Assembly: GCA_018873245.2 (NCBI GenBank)
Contig: JAEMBT020000002.1
Location: 310,001 to 374,000, forward strand
Source: Archegozetes longisetosus
Lineage: Eukaryota; Arthropoda; Arachnida; Sarcoptiformes; Trhypochthoniidae
DNA length: 64,000 nucleotides
Reading direction: 5' to 3'
In this document: positions 1 through 12,359 of the stretch, one piece after another
Position numbering within the stretch: position 1 is the stretch's first letter
Layout: each line of letters starts with the position of its first letter
Notes under the pieces: model-generated
The model's input: the letters and a program-made list of their open reading frames with translations, nothing else
Database searches by the model: none
What the model was told of the DNA's origin: nothing
Position numbers and translations under genes: made by a program

Positions 1-775
1 CAACTATTATTTAAGTGTTTTTAATCCTATACAACGTGCGATCTAATATTCTATTGAATGTGCTCGTATTCTATGTCACGAAAGTGACATTTTAATCGAC
101 TCAATCAAATTGATCACTGTGGAAGTATTTGCTTGTTCACCATAATTATTGCTCAAATGAAGTTTTGTGGATGCCTCAAATTTCACGCAATAACGAATAT
201 TATACTAATATTAACATATTATTTATCTTTATCTCATTAAGTCGACAATTGTTTTAGTTTAGATTGACTCGAACTGAACTAAATAGACTCTGAACCTAGT
301 AACAAAATTGTGAGCGTCGTATATATCGTGAAAATTTTCAAATGTTCGTCAATCAATTTGTACGACAATTATAGCGTATCTTTGCGTAGCTTATGATTGA
401 AATTTGTTCACAGAAATAGTTCTCAATACCATTGTATTAAAATACTTTTTAAAAAGCTATTCTAATTGTAGAGTCTGGTCATTGCCCTTATTGTTAGAAA
501 GAAATAAACTACGGAAATGTCAATTATATTAATATTCATACTTTATTTAAGTTTGCAAAACACGCTTAAGTGTTTTTAGCACACAATTAATGCGCAGATG
601 GCTTTCTATATACCTATTATTAAATTATATTTGAAGTGTTTCATATTTACAAATGTGTGTTTTGAAAACAACGAATAACTTTAATGTTCAACTTATATTC
701 AATATCTGTCTTTCCATAGAACCGAAAGCTTCAAACTATTCATCTTCTAAAGTATAGAACATTTGAGTCGCAACA

Positions 776-3700
776 ATGAACACATCATCGCTGATATGTA
801 AAAATTTCGCTCAGAACGCATGGAAAAAAGATTTGTGCTCTAATTGTTTTAAGAGCGAAGTCGAACATTGGCCGAAAAATCATATCAATATTAATGAAGG
901 TATGCACCAAATTTTGTTTCGTTCACAAATAAGCTTGAAAAAGAAAAACTTTTGCATGCTTTCACTTTTTTGTGATTTGCTTTGATTTTGAAATTGCAGC
1001 TAATTTTGTGCTTGTTTAACTATCCACTGTTTCAATGTCTGTTTGTTTGTTTAGTTAAATCTTAATTTTATGCAATTATGACTTCAAGTTTTTAGCTAAT
1101 CTCAATCTGATAATCAGTTTAAAACTTAAACTTTGAGTTTGATCATTAGCTTGTTGAGCTCTTGTTGAACAACTTGTCTAAATTAAATACAATTTCCAAT
1201 AATTGCTATTATTATAAGTAATTTAACAAATTTAATGAACATATGTTTGAATCAAATGTGTTGGTAGATGTTAATGAGCGAGATGCGCAAAACTTAACGA
1301 ATAATTCATCGATAAAAATGAATATTAAAAATATGCAAATCAACATGAAAAACGATTGTAACAGTACCACTACTCCCATACTGAAAAAGTCATCAAATAC
1401 TTGTCCACAAGTAATAAATACGCCAAAAAAATTTGCAAATCATGTTTCGTCGCAGTTCGCTTTAATTAACAGCAATAGTAATGACAACATAAAAAGTAAT
1501 GACAATGAAGTCACACTTGAAAGGAAAAGATTCTCTGAGGAAAATATAGAGACAATTGTAATAAAAGACAGGCAAAAGTTTCCTCAAAAGCAAAAGCTTT
1601 CGACTGACAACATTAGAAATAATAACATGAACAACAATAATAATTCTATAAATAATGAAAAGAGTCAGCAATTGCGCGATATACCTAAGAGTATGCCATT
1701 AATAGGCATATTGAAGTCAACAACAACTCAGTTGGATCTGATTAAATATCGACCTAAGAATAAGTGTTTAGTTTTCAAAGAAGGAGACCCACTAATAATT
1801 GGTTATAGTATTGACAAACTTGACCATGATCATCATCATCATAATGGATATGATGTAAGTGATAATGACGAAGATGTAGGTCACTATGAAAATGACAACG
1901 ACGACGACGACGATGACGACGACGACGAGGACGAGGACGAGGATGAGGACGAGGACGACGATCATGATGACTATGAGGAGTGTTTTAGCAGTGATGATAA
2001 ACAGTTGAGAGAATTGACGCGTCAGAACACTAAATATAATTCAAATTTTGCTAACTTTGCTGTTCCGAATTGTGATGACAAGAATAAGAATAAGCAAATG
2101 AATCGCTTAATGGATGAGAAACCAAATGATCAAAAAGTGACCAATAATTCAGCCAAAAGTAATGCAATTGATTGTCAAACAATTAGTAATGAAGTCATTC
2201 CTAAAGTGTGTGAAAAGTTAGTTCAAAACGGTATTAATGAAACAATCGAAGCAATGAATGCTAGCAATAGTGATAATCAGACACAATCAAGTGATTCTTT
2301 GTATTCTTCGACATGTGACGTCATTCCTATGTCTACTTCTAGTGATAGTTCTTCTGACGAAAAAGAGGATTTGCACCAAATGGGTATAAAAACACTTTTT
2401 TATAATAATCTTATTTTTAAGTATTCGAAGCAGTTAAATAAAAGTTATGTTAATTAACAATTGAATTACTACATGTTTAGACGAAAATTTTGATGAGGTA
2501 TTGAATTTACGAGAATCACAATCAACTGATAACAGTTCAGAACAATCACTTGAACACGATTCAGAAGTAGATAACACGAGTACTAGTTCAGAACCAAATT
2601 TAGAAGAGAAGGACAAATCCAAGTCGGAATCAAAAGTTCAGAATATTCTAGAAAAAGTCAAACCTATAATACCAGTTAAACCAAACATATTGTCGCCAAA
2701 ACCTATTCCGAAGTCGGATACAGATAACAAGGAACAAACAGAACAACTGACAGAAGTTTCAACAAATACTTCGGTATTATATGACGAATCGATTGTTAGT
2801 TATGATGAAAACTATTTACCACAAATAGTAAGCGATCATATCTATCAAGAAATTTATGACAATGCAGAGAGCATCGGCGGCAAAATAATGAGTGAACAAA
2901 ACAATAATATTGTCGAAGAAAAACGTGTTGAAATTAACCCAAGCGAAAAAAGAGAGATAAAATTAGCAGAATTGGCACAAGAATTGGAGCTAGTTAGGCA
3001 CCTGAAAAGACCGGCACCTCAGCCGCCAAAGAGGGGCGAAGATGTAGCAGAAGATGACGACAACAAGCTATCAATAAATTCTATAAATGTGTTGGCATCT
3101 GTTTGTGATAAGCAATCATCGCAACAATCTTCCTCTAAACATAGATTTTCAATCAAAAAACTTTTGCACAAGAAGTCTTCGACCACGAGTGACAAAACAA
3201 CTAAAAGTCAAACAACAGATTCTTTGACGATAACTCATTCGGAGTCGTCTTCATATTCGATAACAACATCTAACCCTAAAGCTTGGAAACAATCAGAGTT
3301 CGATCGGTCGAACTTGAAAATCATTCATCCGATCGACTTAGTTGAGACCAGCACTCAACAAAATAGTGAAACAGTTAAAGAAATTGAAGTCAAGCCCGAA
3401 GTCCAAACACGACCTGAAGCGCCACCGCGCACTCCAAAACCTGTCAGACCTTTGGTTCCGACAAGAAAAAAGACTAAACTACTGACATCTCCAACTCGAG
3501 AACCGCCACCACCACCAGATAGATCGCCACCCACACCTGCTGTCAATTTGACCATTAAGAGTACTTTAACAGAAGCCTATAATCAATTGGCAAAATCGAA
3601 TTACAGTAATCTGATGGCTATTAAGAACAAAATTGAATCTTTATATACGACACAGTATAAATGGTCTGACTTTGAGATCGGAACTGGTCTTAGATATGGT

Positions 3701-5205
3701 TCGGCTATGATTTATAAGGACTCCATTGTTTCAAACACCGCAAAATCAGTCAATTTATTGGTAAGATTTTGTTTCAGTTGGGGTTTAGTTTGATTTATAG
3801 CTTCAAAATTGAATTGATTTAGCCTTAAATGTTTTTGCGTGGAGGCGGAAACATTTTAGTCATTTTTTTGAGCTCAAAGACTATCTCAACTGTCAAATTA
3901 TGAGATAGAAAACAATTCAAACTTTCAGAAATAACTTTTTTTTAACGAAATTCAATTTGTTTTTTCTAATTATAACTTTACTTAATTGCCTTATTATCAG
4001 ATAAAATTTAGTGAAAAAAATTGTTTAAGTGATAAAGTATTGAAATTAAGCAATTTGTGAACAATCGTAATTATTAGTAGATTTGCAACTAATTTATAGG
4101 TGAACGCATGACTGACTCGTAGTTAACTTCGAAGTTGTCAGAGAATAATTGAATACTTGTTTAAAACTAAACTTTACCAAATTTATTATTTGGATAGTTT
4201 ATAGTTTTTTCAGCTATTGAACGACTTTCAAAATGACAAATGACTCTAAAGTTTAGGTGAAATATTAAAAGGCCAACTTAAGCTTATTAAAGCTTACGTA
4301 ATAGATAAAACACTCCTAATGTAATCATAGACTTATATTTATTTATAGCTCATTTTTCTTGTCACAAAATATGAAAAAGTCACTTAAATTTACACTTGAA
4401 TCGTGAAAGTTTTGAAGCGAAAAATATTTTTCTACTATTTCATAAAATAGGCTTGTTCAACAAGTATTGCCTCAGTTCAGTCCTATTTACTCATTGATTA
4501 AATTCTAAAAATAATTTCTTTATCGACTCTCAAGTTTAATCTGTTCTTATAAACGATTAGGTGCTACCCAACTGCTATTCAGCGCCAATCGTCCATCAGT
4601 TCAGACATCACTCTGAACTGGTACTGGTACTCGATCAGAGATGGACTGGATACCACTTATTGGATGACTTGACTGAGAACACATTCGAACAAAAGCAAAC
4701 AAATTCATTAATTCTTCAATTATATTCAATACTAGAGAAGTGTGAGAATAATAACTGCAATGAGTTGCCATCAAATACTATTAACTCAATAATAATCTGT
4801 TGTTCACTTAACGACATCTTACTGATAGTGCCGTTCAATCACAATAGCCATGAAGATGGTATTAGTTATATAACACTTCATCAATTCTTGTCTCAAGTTC
4901 TCGAAAAACTATTACCGAATTCATTGTTCGAATCAGTGGCTCATGTCTTATCTCAGCAGACAATAAGTATAAGTCATTCGAAGACAATCGTTCAGTTAAT
5001 CGCTTTTCAAACTCCAGTCGATGAGATTGACTGTGAAGTACAAATCAATTACTGGTTCGACATAAGTCGCTGCAAATTCATTAATCAGTTCTGTGTTAAT
5101 GAATCACAATTAACACAATTAGACTATATTTATCTGCAGTTCTTGTGTAGTAGTAACGCAAAACTGATTCGTAATGCAATCGCTTTAATGATTAACAGTA
5201 AATAA
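776..5205 (+). CDS. PEAK1/PRAG1-family pseudokinase-like scaffold
   Basis: Four exons join with matching phases: 776-899, 1268-2383, 2481-3760 and 4561-5205, giving about 1,054 residues. The start is the first ATG, in a good context (caacaATG). The N-terminus has a Cys-rich module (CKNFAQNAWKKDLCSNCFK). A long low-complexity middle follows, with an acidic Asp/Glu tract near residues 250-275 and proline-rich stretches near 730-765 (APPRTPKPV, PPPPPDRSPP) suited to SH3 partners. From about residue 780 a helix, WSDFEIGTGLRYGSAMIYKD and a C-terminal pair of helices (INYWFDISRCKF ... LDYIYLQFL) resemble the SHED-flanked pseudokinase of PEAK1/PRAG1/PEAK3. No Lys/HRD/DFG catalytic set is visible, as is usual for that family. 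Members are cytoskeletal and Src-pathway scaffolds. The assignment rests on pattern recognition, and divergence is high. An AATAAA-like signal follows the stop. Confidence 0.55.
1897..1965 (+). repeat. GAC/GAG trinucleotide run encoding Asp/Glu
   Basis: A pure run of GAC, GAT, GAG and GAA codons inside exon 2 of the pseudokinase-like gene encodes an uninterrupted acidic stretch. It is slippage-prone and likely length-polymorphic. Confidence 0.8.
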
Positions 5206-5824
5206 ATTTAGAAATAAATTAAAGATATGATCAAAATTTTTGTCTCGCTATCAGACTGATGAACTTCATAATTTCATAGCTTCATAATTTATTCATTAAG
5301 CTTCTAACTAATTTCAAACTCAATTGCTATAAGCCTTTGTTCGTATTGTAAAAAATTATAAAAATATACTTAGACTTCAAATTTGAATATTTGAACTGAA
5401 GTTTGCAATAATCAAATCTGGCATCAGTCCCATTATTGAACTTATTGACAGCGTTTAAGTTGAGTAAAACTTTGTTAAATACTAGCTTTTAATAAATATT
5501 TGTATGATTTTGTTAATATCTCACTAAATCTATAATTGACTGGTTTGCCAAATATGACTGATTGCAAAACTTTGTTCCACACTTTATTCTCATTTATTCT
5601 ATAATAAAGATCTAATTCAAACAAAAGGTTCTCATTTTTTAACTTTGAGTCAAATATGATTGGATTAAACTAAAGGATTTGTCGATTTCATAGCGATTTG
5701 ATCGACCACTACTTGTTCACGAATGCTATGAGCCCTTTAATAGAAGTTCAATTTTAAACTTCGTCATTTAATCAATCAATTCATTTCGTTTTTTCTAGTC
5801 ATTATACCAATTCACAAATTTTTA
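5206..5824. other. Intergenic, no gene seen
   Basis: AT-rich sequence downstream of the pseudokinase-like gene. A polyadenylation-like aataaa lies near 5213. No ORF, RNA gene or repeat could be supported. Confidence 0.5.
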
Positions 5825-5826
5825 CC

Positions 5827-5858
<32 letters not shown>

Positions 5859-5877
5859 GAGGGAGAGAGAGAGAGAC
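5825..5877. repeat. (GA)n microsatellite
   Basis: About 50 bp of GA repeats with two interrupting GGA blocks, directly upstream of a small secreted-peptide ORF. Confidence 0.95.
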
Positions 5878-5894
5878 CTTAATTCTGCCGCTTC

Positions 5895-6112
5895 ATGAAA
5901 AACTTTTGTATTTATTAATTACAACAATAATTCTAAATTGTTTTGCAAAATACAATGAATTTCAAAAAGTTGAACTTTTGGCATTTCGTTGGATTCCATC
6001 TTATACTTGCACCAAAAAAGTACGAATATCTGTCTTAACTCACGACAGTACCTCTTACGTTAAGTTTTTCCTGAAGCGCCAGAACTGTGCTCCAAAGATC
6101 GATACATTATGA
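5895..6112 (+). CDS. Small secreted peptide, one-base shift near the start
   Basis: From 5907 to 6112 one frame is open and ends in TGA. The only upstream ATG (5895) is followed by five A's and is out of frame by one base. With a six-A run the frames would join. The N-terminus would then read Met-Lys-Lys followed by a strongly hydrophobic LLYLLITTIILNCFA, a textbook signal peptide, and a basic mature region of about 55 residues with two cysteines (YTCTKK, RQNCAPK). I do not recognise a family. The pattern matches other one-base losses in A/T runs in this window, so an assembly error is likely. As written, the ATG frame stops after seven codons. A 3' continuation by splicing is possible but not seen. 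Confidence 0.4.
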
Positions 6113-6324
6113 TCAATTGAGCAAACTCTCAACCTATTTAGATCCGAATCAAATCACATTCTAAAGCGTCATCTTTTATAAATAGATATATCGCTTCAAC
6201 TTATTGCTATCAGTTTTTAAATAAAGTATTCATAATTAGACAACTATTCGTACACTTTATTAATAAGATAAAAAGATGATCAACTCATAAAATTTATTCT
6301 ACTAATTCAATGATCAAATTATTG

Positions 6325-9300
6325 CTATGATTCAACTTTAACTATTTGTGCAGTTTCGGTGTCGAGTATACAAATATCTCCAGTTGTGAAAGCACGACAC
6401 GCACCGTCCACTGCTATAAGGCATGGAATACCATACTCTCGTGCTATAACTGCTCCGTGGGATATTGTGCCACCAATTTCTGTAACAATACCTGATATTA
6501 TAGGGAAATATGGACTCCAACCGATGTCTGTCGAGTATGTGATCAGAATATCTCCGGGCTTTCAATCAAACGAATCATAACAATTAATATTTGTGGTAAC
6601 ATTCACAGAAAAGCATTCATTTACTTGAATATTGTCGGCGTCTGTGATATCTTCAGCGACACAAACTCTTGCTTTTATTCTTCCATTACTGACAGGAGTT
6701 CCCGACATTCTAACCGAACCATTGACATGGCCATTCATTTTAGGAATATCTTCGTCCAGCTATAAACAGATAACGATAAGTTGAAAGCTGTTTACAATAA
6801 ATAATTAAAAACAGTTGACATACATTTCTTGGTTTCATTTCTGGTCCTTTAATTATTTCTTCGAACTTGTATTTATTCATTTTAGGTAAAGTTCGTTTTC
6901 TTAGTCTAGCTTTCGATAAAATCAAAGCATCTCTCTCTCCATTACAAAGCCTTTCAATTTCATCAGCAGTCATATAGAAGAGTAGATCGGTTTCAGGTAT
7001 GATCCCTTCGTCGGCCATTTTCTGTGCCAAATACCAAATGGCTTGTCTAAACTTATTATTCATCCAAATCATGAAATATTTCGAATGTTCTCGATATCCG
7101 ACGCCGTCCCGACTCCACGGAAGTAAAAACTTACGAATAAGTAATCTCTTGAGGAAAGATAACGGAGTTTTCACTTCGTTCACCACCTCATCAATTGATT
7201 TGAACTTTTAGGCTCAAGTGCAGATTCACCACCAAACAACATGGTCTTCATTATAGAATAATTAATGGTTACAAATAGTAGACAATTACTTTATCTTTTT
7301 TTTTAACTAAATCAGCCTGTATTAGACCTAACAATCTGAGTCAATTAAAAATTGAATTTTCAAATTTTTCGAGTTGATAAAAATATATAGATATTTAACA
7401 GATAGTTCATAAGTGATTTTTAAAAAATCTGAATCAAAGGCAAATACCTTAATTGTTTTGACACAAGGCATTGGGTTGTCAGCCCATGGAAGATGTAACG
7501 GATCTATTTCTCGATAGCCGCGATGTCCATGTTTTAACAAAAATTGATGGAACTTTTGTGACGCTTCATCAGTTCCATTTTTCAGAAATTGAAGCGCTTC
7601 CTCGTCAGACAATTGCTTGAAACCTTCTTTATCAACAATAGATTTAGCGATCTCCCTAAGAGTATTGGGTACTTCAGCGCTCACCACCTCATTGCACGAG
7701 GATATTAGTAGATTGAAATCAGACTCCAAGAACGGATTATTAGCTTTAATGTGAAATCATTTATTGTATTGAACTATTTTAAATCACAAATTCATTGCAT
7801 TGAACATAAAAAAATGTTGAAATGAACATACGTTTAGCGCTTTCCAGTGCAGACCTTAAAAACATATTCTTCATCGAAGATCCGAAAGAGATGGGGCCGT
7901 GATTTTTGAATGCGGCCTCTTCCCTGCTACCGACATTTATGAGATAATCAAAAATTTGTTTTGAAGTAGAAAGAGGTCTGAGCTCTCGCACCAAGTCGTA
8001 TTTGCGATTATGAATGTATTCAGTCTTAGTTTTCATCAAATTTCTTGGACCAAATAATAGAATATAAATCATGCCAATAAACATCTTTAGTTTTGATAAA
8101 AGCGTTGGTTTTCTCGTGTTTTGAGCCTTTTCCTTAAACACCTCTAAAACATCAGCATCATCGATATGATGACCGAAAAAAGCCAAAACCATTTGCTTAG
8201 CCATCTTTGATTCGGGATATCCGGTAAACACATCAAAACCTCCCTTCAAATTGATAAATTAGAATTTAATCAGAATGCTCTTTACTACAATATTTGATCT
8301 GCTTACACTTGTTAGATTGAACATAAGTTGATTATAACAAATACCCATTCCAGGCACGAATGGATTGTAATCTTCCTCGGTGACCTTTCCCTGTTGTATA
8401 CCCATTCGCTATACAATGGATTAGATTAATTAAACAAGTTAAAAATCAAGTCATCATGTGCTGCAATGTTTTGAAATAGTTAAAAATTTACAAAGAATGA
8501 CGAGCGATTTGCAAACGTCCAGCCGTAGACCATCCAAGAACTAGATCCTGGAAAATTTTCTCCCCAATGGGCACGAGAATAAATCTCAAACTCTGAATTG
8601 TGAGGCGAATCCATTTCGTGCATTATTTCGTATTCCGTGAATGAATTGTCCAAATTAGTAACGGGTCGCGACTGAAGCATAAATAGTTTGCCATCTTTTA
8701 AACCCCATTCAATATCGCGAGTGTTTCCGTAATACGAGTGAATCTAAATTACAATAAAAAGCTTAAAATAATTGTAGAGCTAAGTTGAAAACAAATAATC
8801 ATACCTTGACCGCAATGTCTGCCAAACGCAGTATATCATTATCACTTATGCAACAATTATCATTATCAGTAATTTGTTGTTCGATAACGCCTCCATTATC
8901 TGCTAACTTAATTGTAGTCTTTTTAGACCCGATTTGTTTCGATTCTATTTTATTAACACTTCTCGGTTTCAACAGAGAATTTGATTTTATATTCACTGAT
9001 ACACTAATAGTGTCCGGATCTGCAGAAGCAGAAACCACTGACTGAAATATAAACCAAATAAAACTCAGTCAAGTCGTTAAACTCACGAATAAAAGAGTAT
9101 TTATCTTATCTAAACTAAAAATAAATTAGTTATAAATCACAACTAGTTCATAGATGACCATAGATGACCATAGATGACCATAGATGAATGGCACATTAAC
9201 TTATTTGAACAATTACGAAAACATTAGATTGAGTTAAACGAAAGACTTTCAGACTAACGAGTAATAGTGAATCACTACAATTTGATGCTATATTACAACG

Positions 9301-10111
9301 AAAGCAAGAAATCACTTACTTCTCCCAAACCATAATTGGCTGTAATTGTAATAAGTCTTTCATCACCATTAGTAGGATCACAAGTGAAGATAACCCCTGC
9401 AGAGTCACAGTCTACCATTTCTTGTATGACAACAGCCATCGGTGAATTTATTAGTTGTCCGTAACTTCTTTTGTACTGAACGGCAACGAATGAAAACTGA
9501 GATGACCAGCACTTCATGACTGAATCGCATATATCTTCTAGTCCTAAACAGAGAAAGTTTATTGTGACAATATAACTGGGTTTTACCGTTTAATAAGACC
9601 TTTCACTCCTAAAAATGTAGTCATCTGTCCGGCAGCCGACATTTCTTCAGAGTCTTCTCCAGCAGCTGAAGATCTCACAGCGAATAACTTATGTTCATAG
9701 CTAATGAAAGTCTGTTTGAGCTTTTGCTCAATCTCCGTTCTAATACTTTGAGGCAATTTATGTTTAGAAATGAAATTAACCAAACTGTCACATTTATCTT
9801 TCAAATTATGTTTTGATCGGGAAAACGCCGATTTTTCTAATGCAACCATTTCTGGTTCTAAATCGGTTTCTCGAAGCAATGCTTTGTATGCGTTTGTGGT
9901 CACAACAATACCATTCGGAACATTAAAACTACAATCTTTAGACAATTCTTTTGATAGTTTGTCGCTTAAATGCATTAATTGGGATAAAGAACTTCCTTTA
10001 CCACCACTTAACTCAACAGATTTCGCCGACTCTTCGGCAAGTGATAAAACAAGCGATGAACTTGCAATCAAATTGCTTTGGTTGTTGTGAAGTGAACACT
10101 TTTCGAAGTCG
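6325..10111 (-). CDS. PEP synthase / rifampicin phosphotransferase-like enzyme
   Basis: Ten exons read leftwards: 10111-9600, 9543-9320, 9041-8805, 8743-8492, 8408-8307, 8243-7832, 7743-7448, 7245 (or 7204)-6824, 6759-6625 and 6558-6325, with consistent phases. Order of domains: an N-terminal ATP-grasp (PPDK_N) with GGKGSSLSQL and AVRSSAAGEDS, then GVIFTCDP and MLQSRPVTNL; a long helical linker; and a C-terminal PEP-utilising swivel with GGTISHGAVIARE, where the His is the phospho-carrier. This is the PEP synthase/rifampicin phosphotransferase superfamily: ATP phosphorylates the His, which passes phosphate to a substrate. The substrate is unknown here. No ATG exists in the open frame of the first exon, so upstream exons are missing or unrecognised. 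In exon 8 the frame before 7206 (LFGGESALEPK) joins the rest only with one extra A; an alternative acceptor at 7204 avoids the shift. Confidence 0.85.
9149..9187. repeat. 10-bp tandem repeat in an intron
   Basis: Nearly four copies of catagatgac inside the intron between exons 2 and 3 of the PEP-synthase-like gene. Confidence 0.9.
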
Positions 10112-10432
10112 CTATCCTTTATAAAGGTCGTTAAAGGGCTTAATTAATTTGCAATTTCTCTTCTGTTAAATAACGAAATCATTAGTAATATGTCCTTCAA
10201 TTCAGTATTAAAACTTATCGCAAAATATTTTTTAAACCAGTGAATTATTGATAAAATCCTGTTTCAAAAGTTGAGTTAATTGATTTGTTTTAAGTTAAAT
10301 CAAAACACTTCACATTTAACATAAGTTTTATTCTTAGAACAAAAAATGAAAAGTTTTTATCTATACAAATCTCTGCAGTTCATTTTCTTCGATATTTACG
10401 TACAATCAAAGATTATTAATCTGATGACTTGT

Positions 10433-10852
10433 TTAAATATTTTCTATTTGATTTTCTTTTTTGACAGATTTTGTTGTCATTTTACTAGATTTTTCAAAAA
10501 TATCACGAAAAAATTCTTGTGTTTTAGAAATAGGCACTGTTTCTAAAGAATGTAAAGTTTCATAAAATTTAGAATCGGATTTAGGTATGTTTATCATAAG
10601 CTTTTGAATATCTAAAAGTTTGTTACGTGAAATCGGTAAAACTTTCTCATAAGCTAAACGTATTAATTATGATAGAGAGTTCAGAGATAAGCATCTTGAA
10701 CAAATTTTATTAATAATGATTCAATTTCTGACCTAAAAACTTGAACTCTTTCCTAGACTTTTCGGAAATAGTTCCATATAGTTCCTGCTGAGAAAATGGA
10801 TTAAACCTATATAGGCGCATACTATGTAAAGAGTATTTACAACCATAGGTAT
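10433..10852 (-). pseudogene. C-terminal coding fragment of an unidentified repeat-borne gene
   Basis: Two exons join in phase 1: 10852-10733 and 10653-10433, ending in TAA. The peptide includes MRLYRFNPFSQQELYGT, SEKSRKEFKFL and, across the junction, AYEKVLPISRNKLLDIQKLM, then a charged tail. Splice sites are good (G|GTCAGA; TTTAG). There is no start, because upstream sequence enters an inverted repeat. A decayed second copy of the first exon (LHRFHLLFEQELYGTT) lies in the opposite arm at about 11240-11335 on the + strand. That suggests a repeated, transposon-associated gene. The family is not recognised. Confidence 0.45.
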
Positions 10853-11330
10853 CTCAAGTGTCGGAAATCAGTAGTTTAGAAGATATAGACTATAATTATA
10901 GAAAAGTTTTTTAGCTATAACTCTTCACCTAGTATTTATATTAATGTGATTTATGCACCATTAAACTCAGCTGAAATAGTGGAATCAAATGACGTATGAA
11001 TCATATAAATAGGATGAGTAAAGCCTAACCCAACCTAACCTATGAATTTAGGTTTTTTGGCTATAACTTTAAAATTACTCATCCGATTTATATTATTCGT
11101 ATGTCGTCGGATTCCGTTTAAGAAACTGCGTCTAATGACATATAATTCATGTTGATATGATGATCACATGAAGAGTTATAGCTGGAAAACTCTTCTAAAA
11201 GTTACAGCCTATATCTTATAAACTAATAATTTCCGACAAAGGAGGTGCCTATTATTGTACACTACTCTTCAAGTGTTATATGCCTACATAGGTTTCACCT
11301 ACTTTTTGAGCAGGAACTATATGGAACTAC
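10771..11330. repeat. Imperfect palindrome (foldback repeat), arms about 260 bp
   Basis: The arm beginning gttccatatagttcctgct at 10771 is matched by its reverse complement ending at about 11330 (agcaggaactatatggaac). Similarity continues inward through blocks such as tcggaaat, ttagctataactcttca and aaataggatgagtaa, to a short loop near 11030-11075. The outer part of each arm carries the coding fragment described at 10433-10852. Total length is about 560 bp. No target-site duplication was established. Confidence 0.85.
11024..11042. repeat. Short interstitial telomere-like (CCTAA)n
   Basis: cctaacccaacctaaccta at the loop of the palindrome is a degenerate run of the arthropod telomere unit TTAGG on the other strand. 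A near-identical run occurs at 34401-34425. Confidence 0.6.
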
Positions 11331-12359
11331 AGCCGGCTTTTCTTAAGTCTTTTTAATTTCCTAAGCGTTAGAGAGAGACTACTCTTTGACTAACGCCTTC
11401 ATCTGTTCACTTCCAGGACTGTAAGGATTTTCATATATTTTTAAATGCTTATAATTGATTACTTATTGTATATATCATAATAATAATTATATTTTTAATA
11501 ATCATTTTTCATGCTTTTACCATGATAAATAAATCATTAGAATAGCTACATGTTTGGTCAAGTGCGGACAAGTACTTTTTGCCTTGAATAAAACTTCGAA
11601 CAAAGTTATAGCACTAACTTTGCAGCTTAATTTCAGTACAATTTAATTCTAAATAGACAATGGTCTTCAAAATATATGTCAAGAGTTTTAAATCAAATTG
11701 AAAGTTCGCTTTTCAGAGACCCTACAATCACGAATTGATAGGATTACTAGTATTGAATCGTATCGATTGATTCGAAATATTATAATGTTTGACTTTTTCG
11801 TCACTCTTTTGAAAAGTTGACTTTTCAGATTTGGAATGTTATAGCACTGATCCTCAGAGATGGCAGTACAACTTAGTACAACTTTGTTTACATCAGTAGC
11901 TGTATGTCTGATGTGCCGAATAAAGTAAATTAACACATTGCTTTTATTTCCAAAATAAAGTTCTGTTTGTTTTAAAAACTTTTTGCAGTAAGTTCTAAGA
12001 TAACTTTTTAATAGCAGAAGAGATAATGTTTTTGGACGCAACAGCAGATTTCAAACATTTAGGCTTCGTTTTCAATATAATGGTCAAATTAATAATAAAA
12101 ACTTTAGTCGTAGAACAAACTGTTATTAGAGTCTGACGAGTAGACATTATTTAGTGATTGAAACAGTGATTTCAGTTCACAATCTATCGAGCGAATGACC
12201 GATAGCTGGCCCCATCGTACCATTCACACGATTAGTGGTCAAAAATATAAATGTTATTTCTCTCTATTATTAAAGTTGATCAAAAACTTGACTTATTTTG
12301 CAGTTTTGTTTAATATGAATTTGCTATGAAATAATTAAATGCTTTTTGCAACTTTTTAG
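11331..12359. other. Intergenic, no supported gene
   Basis: One open frame at 11688-12041 (-), of 117 codons, has no recognisable motif and no clean splice context. It is not supported as a gene. Nothing else is seen up to the TUT1-like exon. Confidence 0.4.

Noticed and set aside
11688-12041. 117-codon minus-strand ORF
   Set aside because: No start context, motif or splice partner. Probably a chance open frame.
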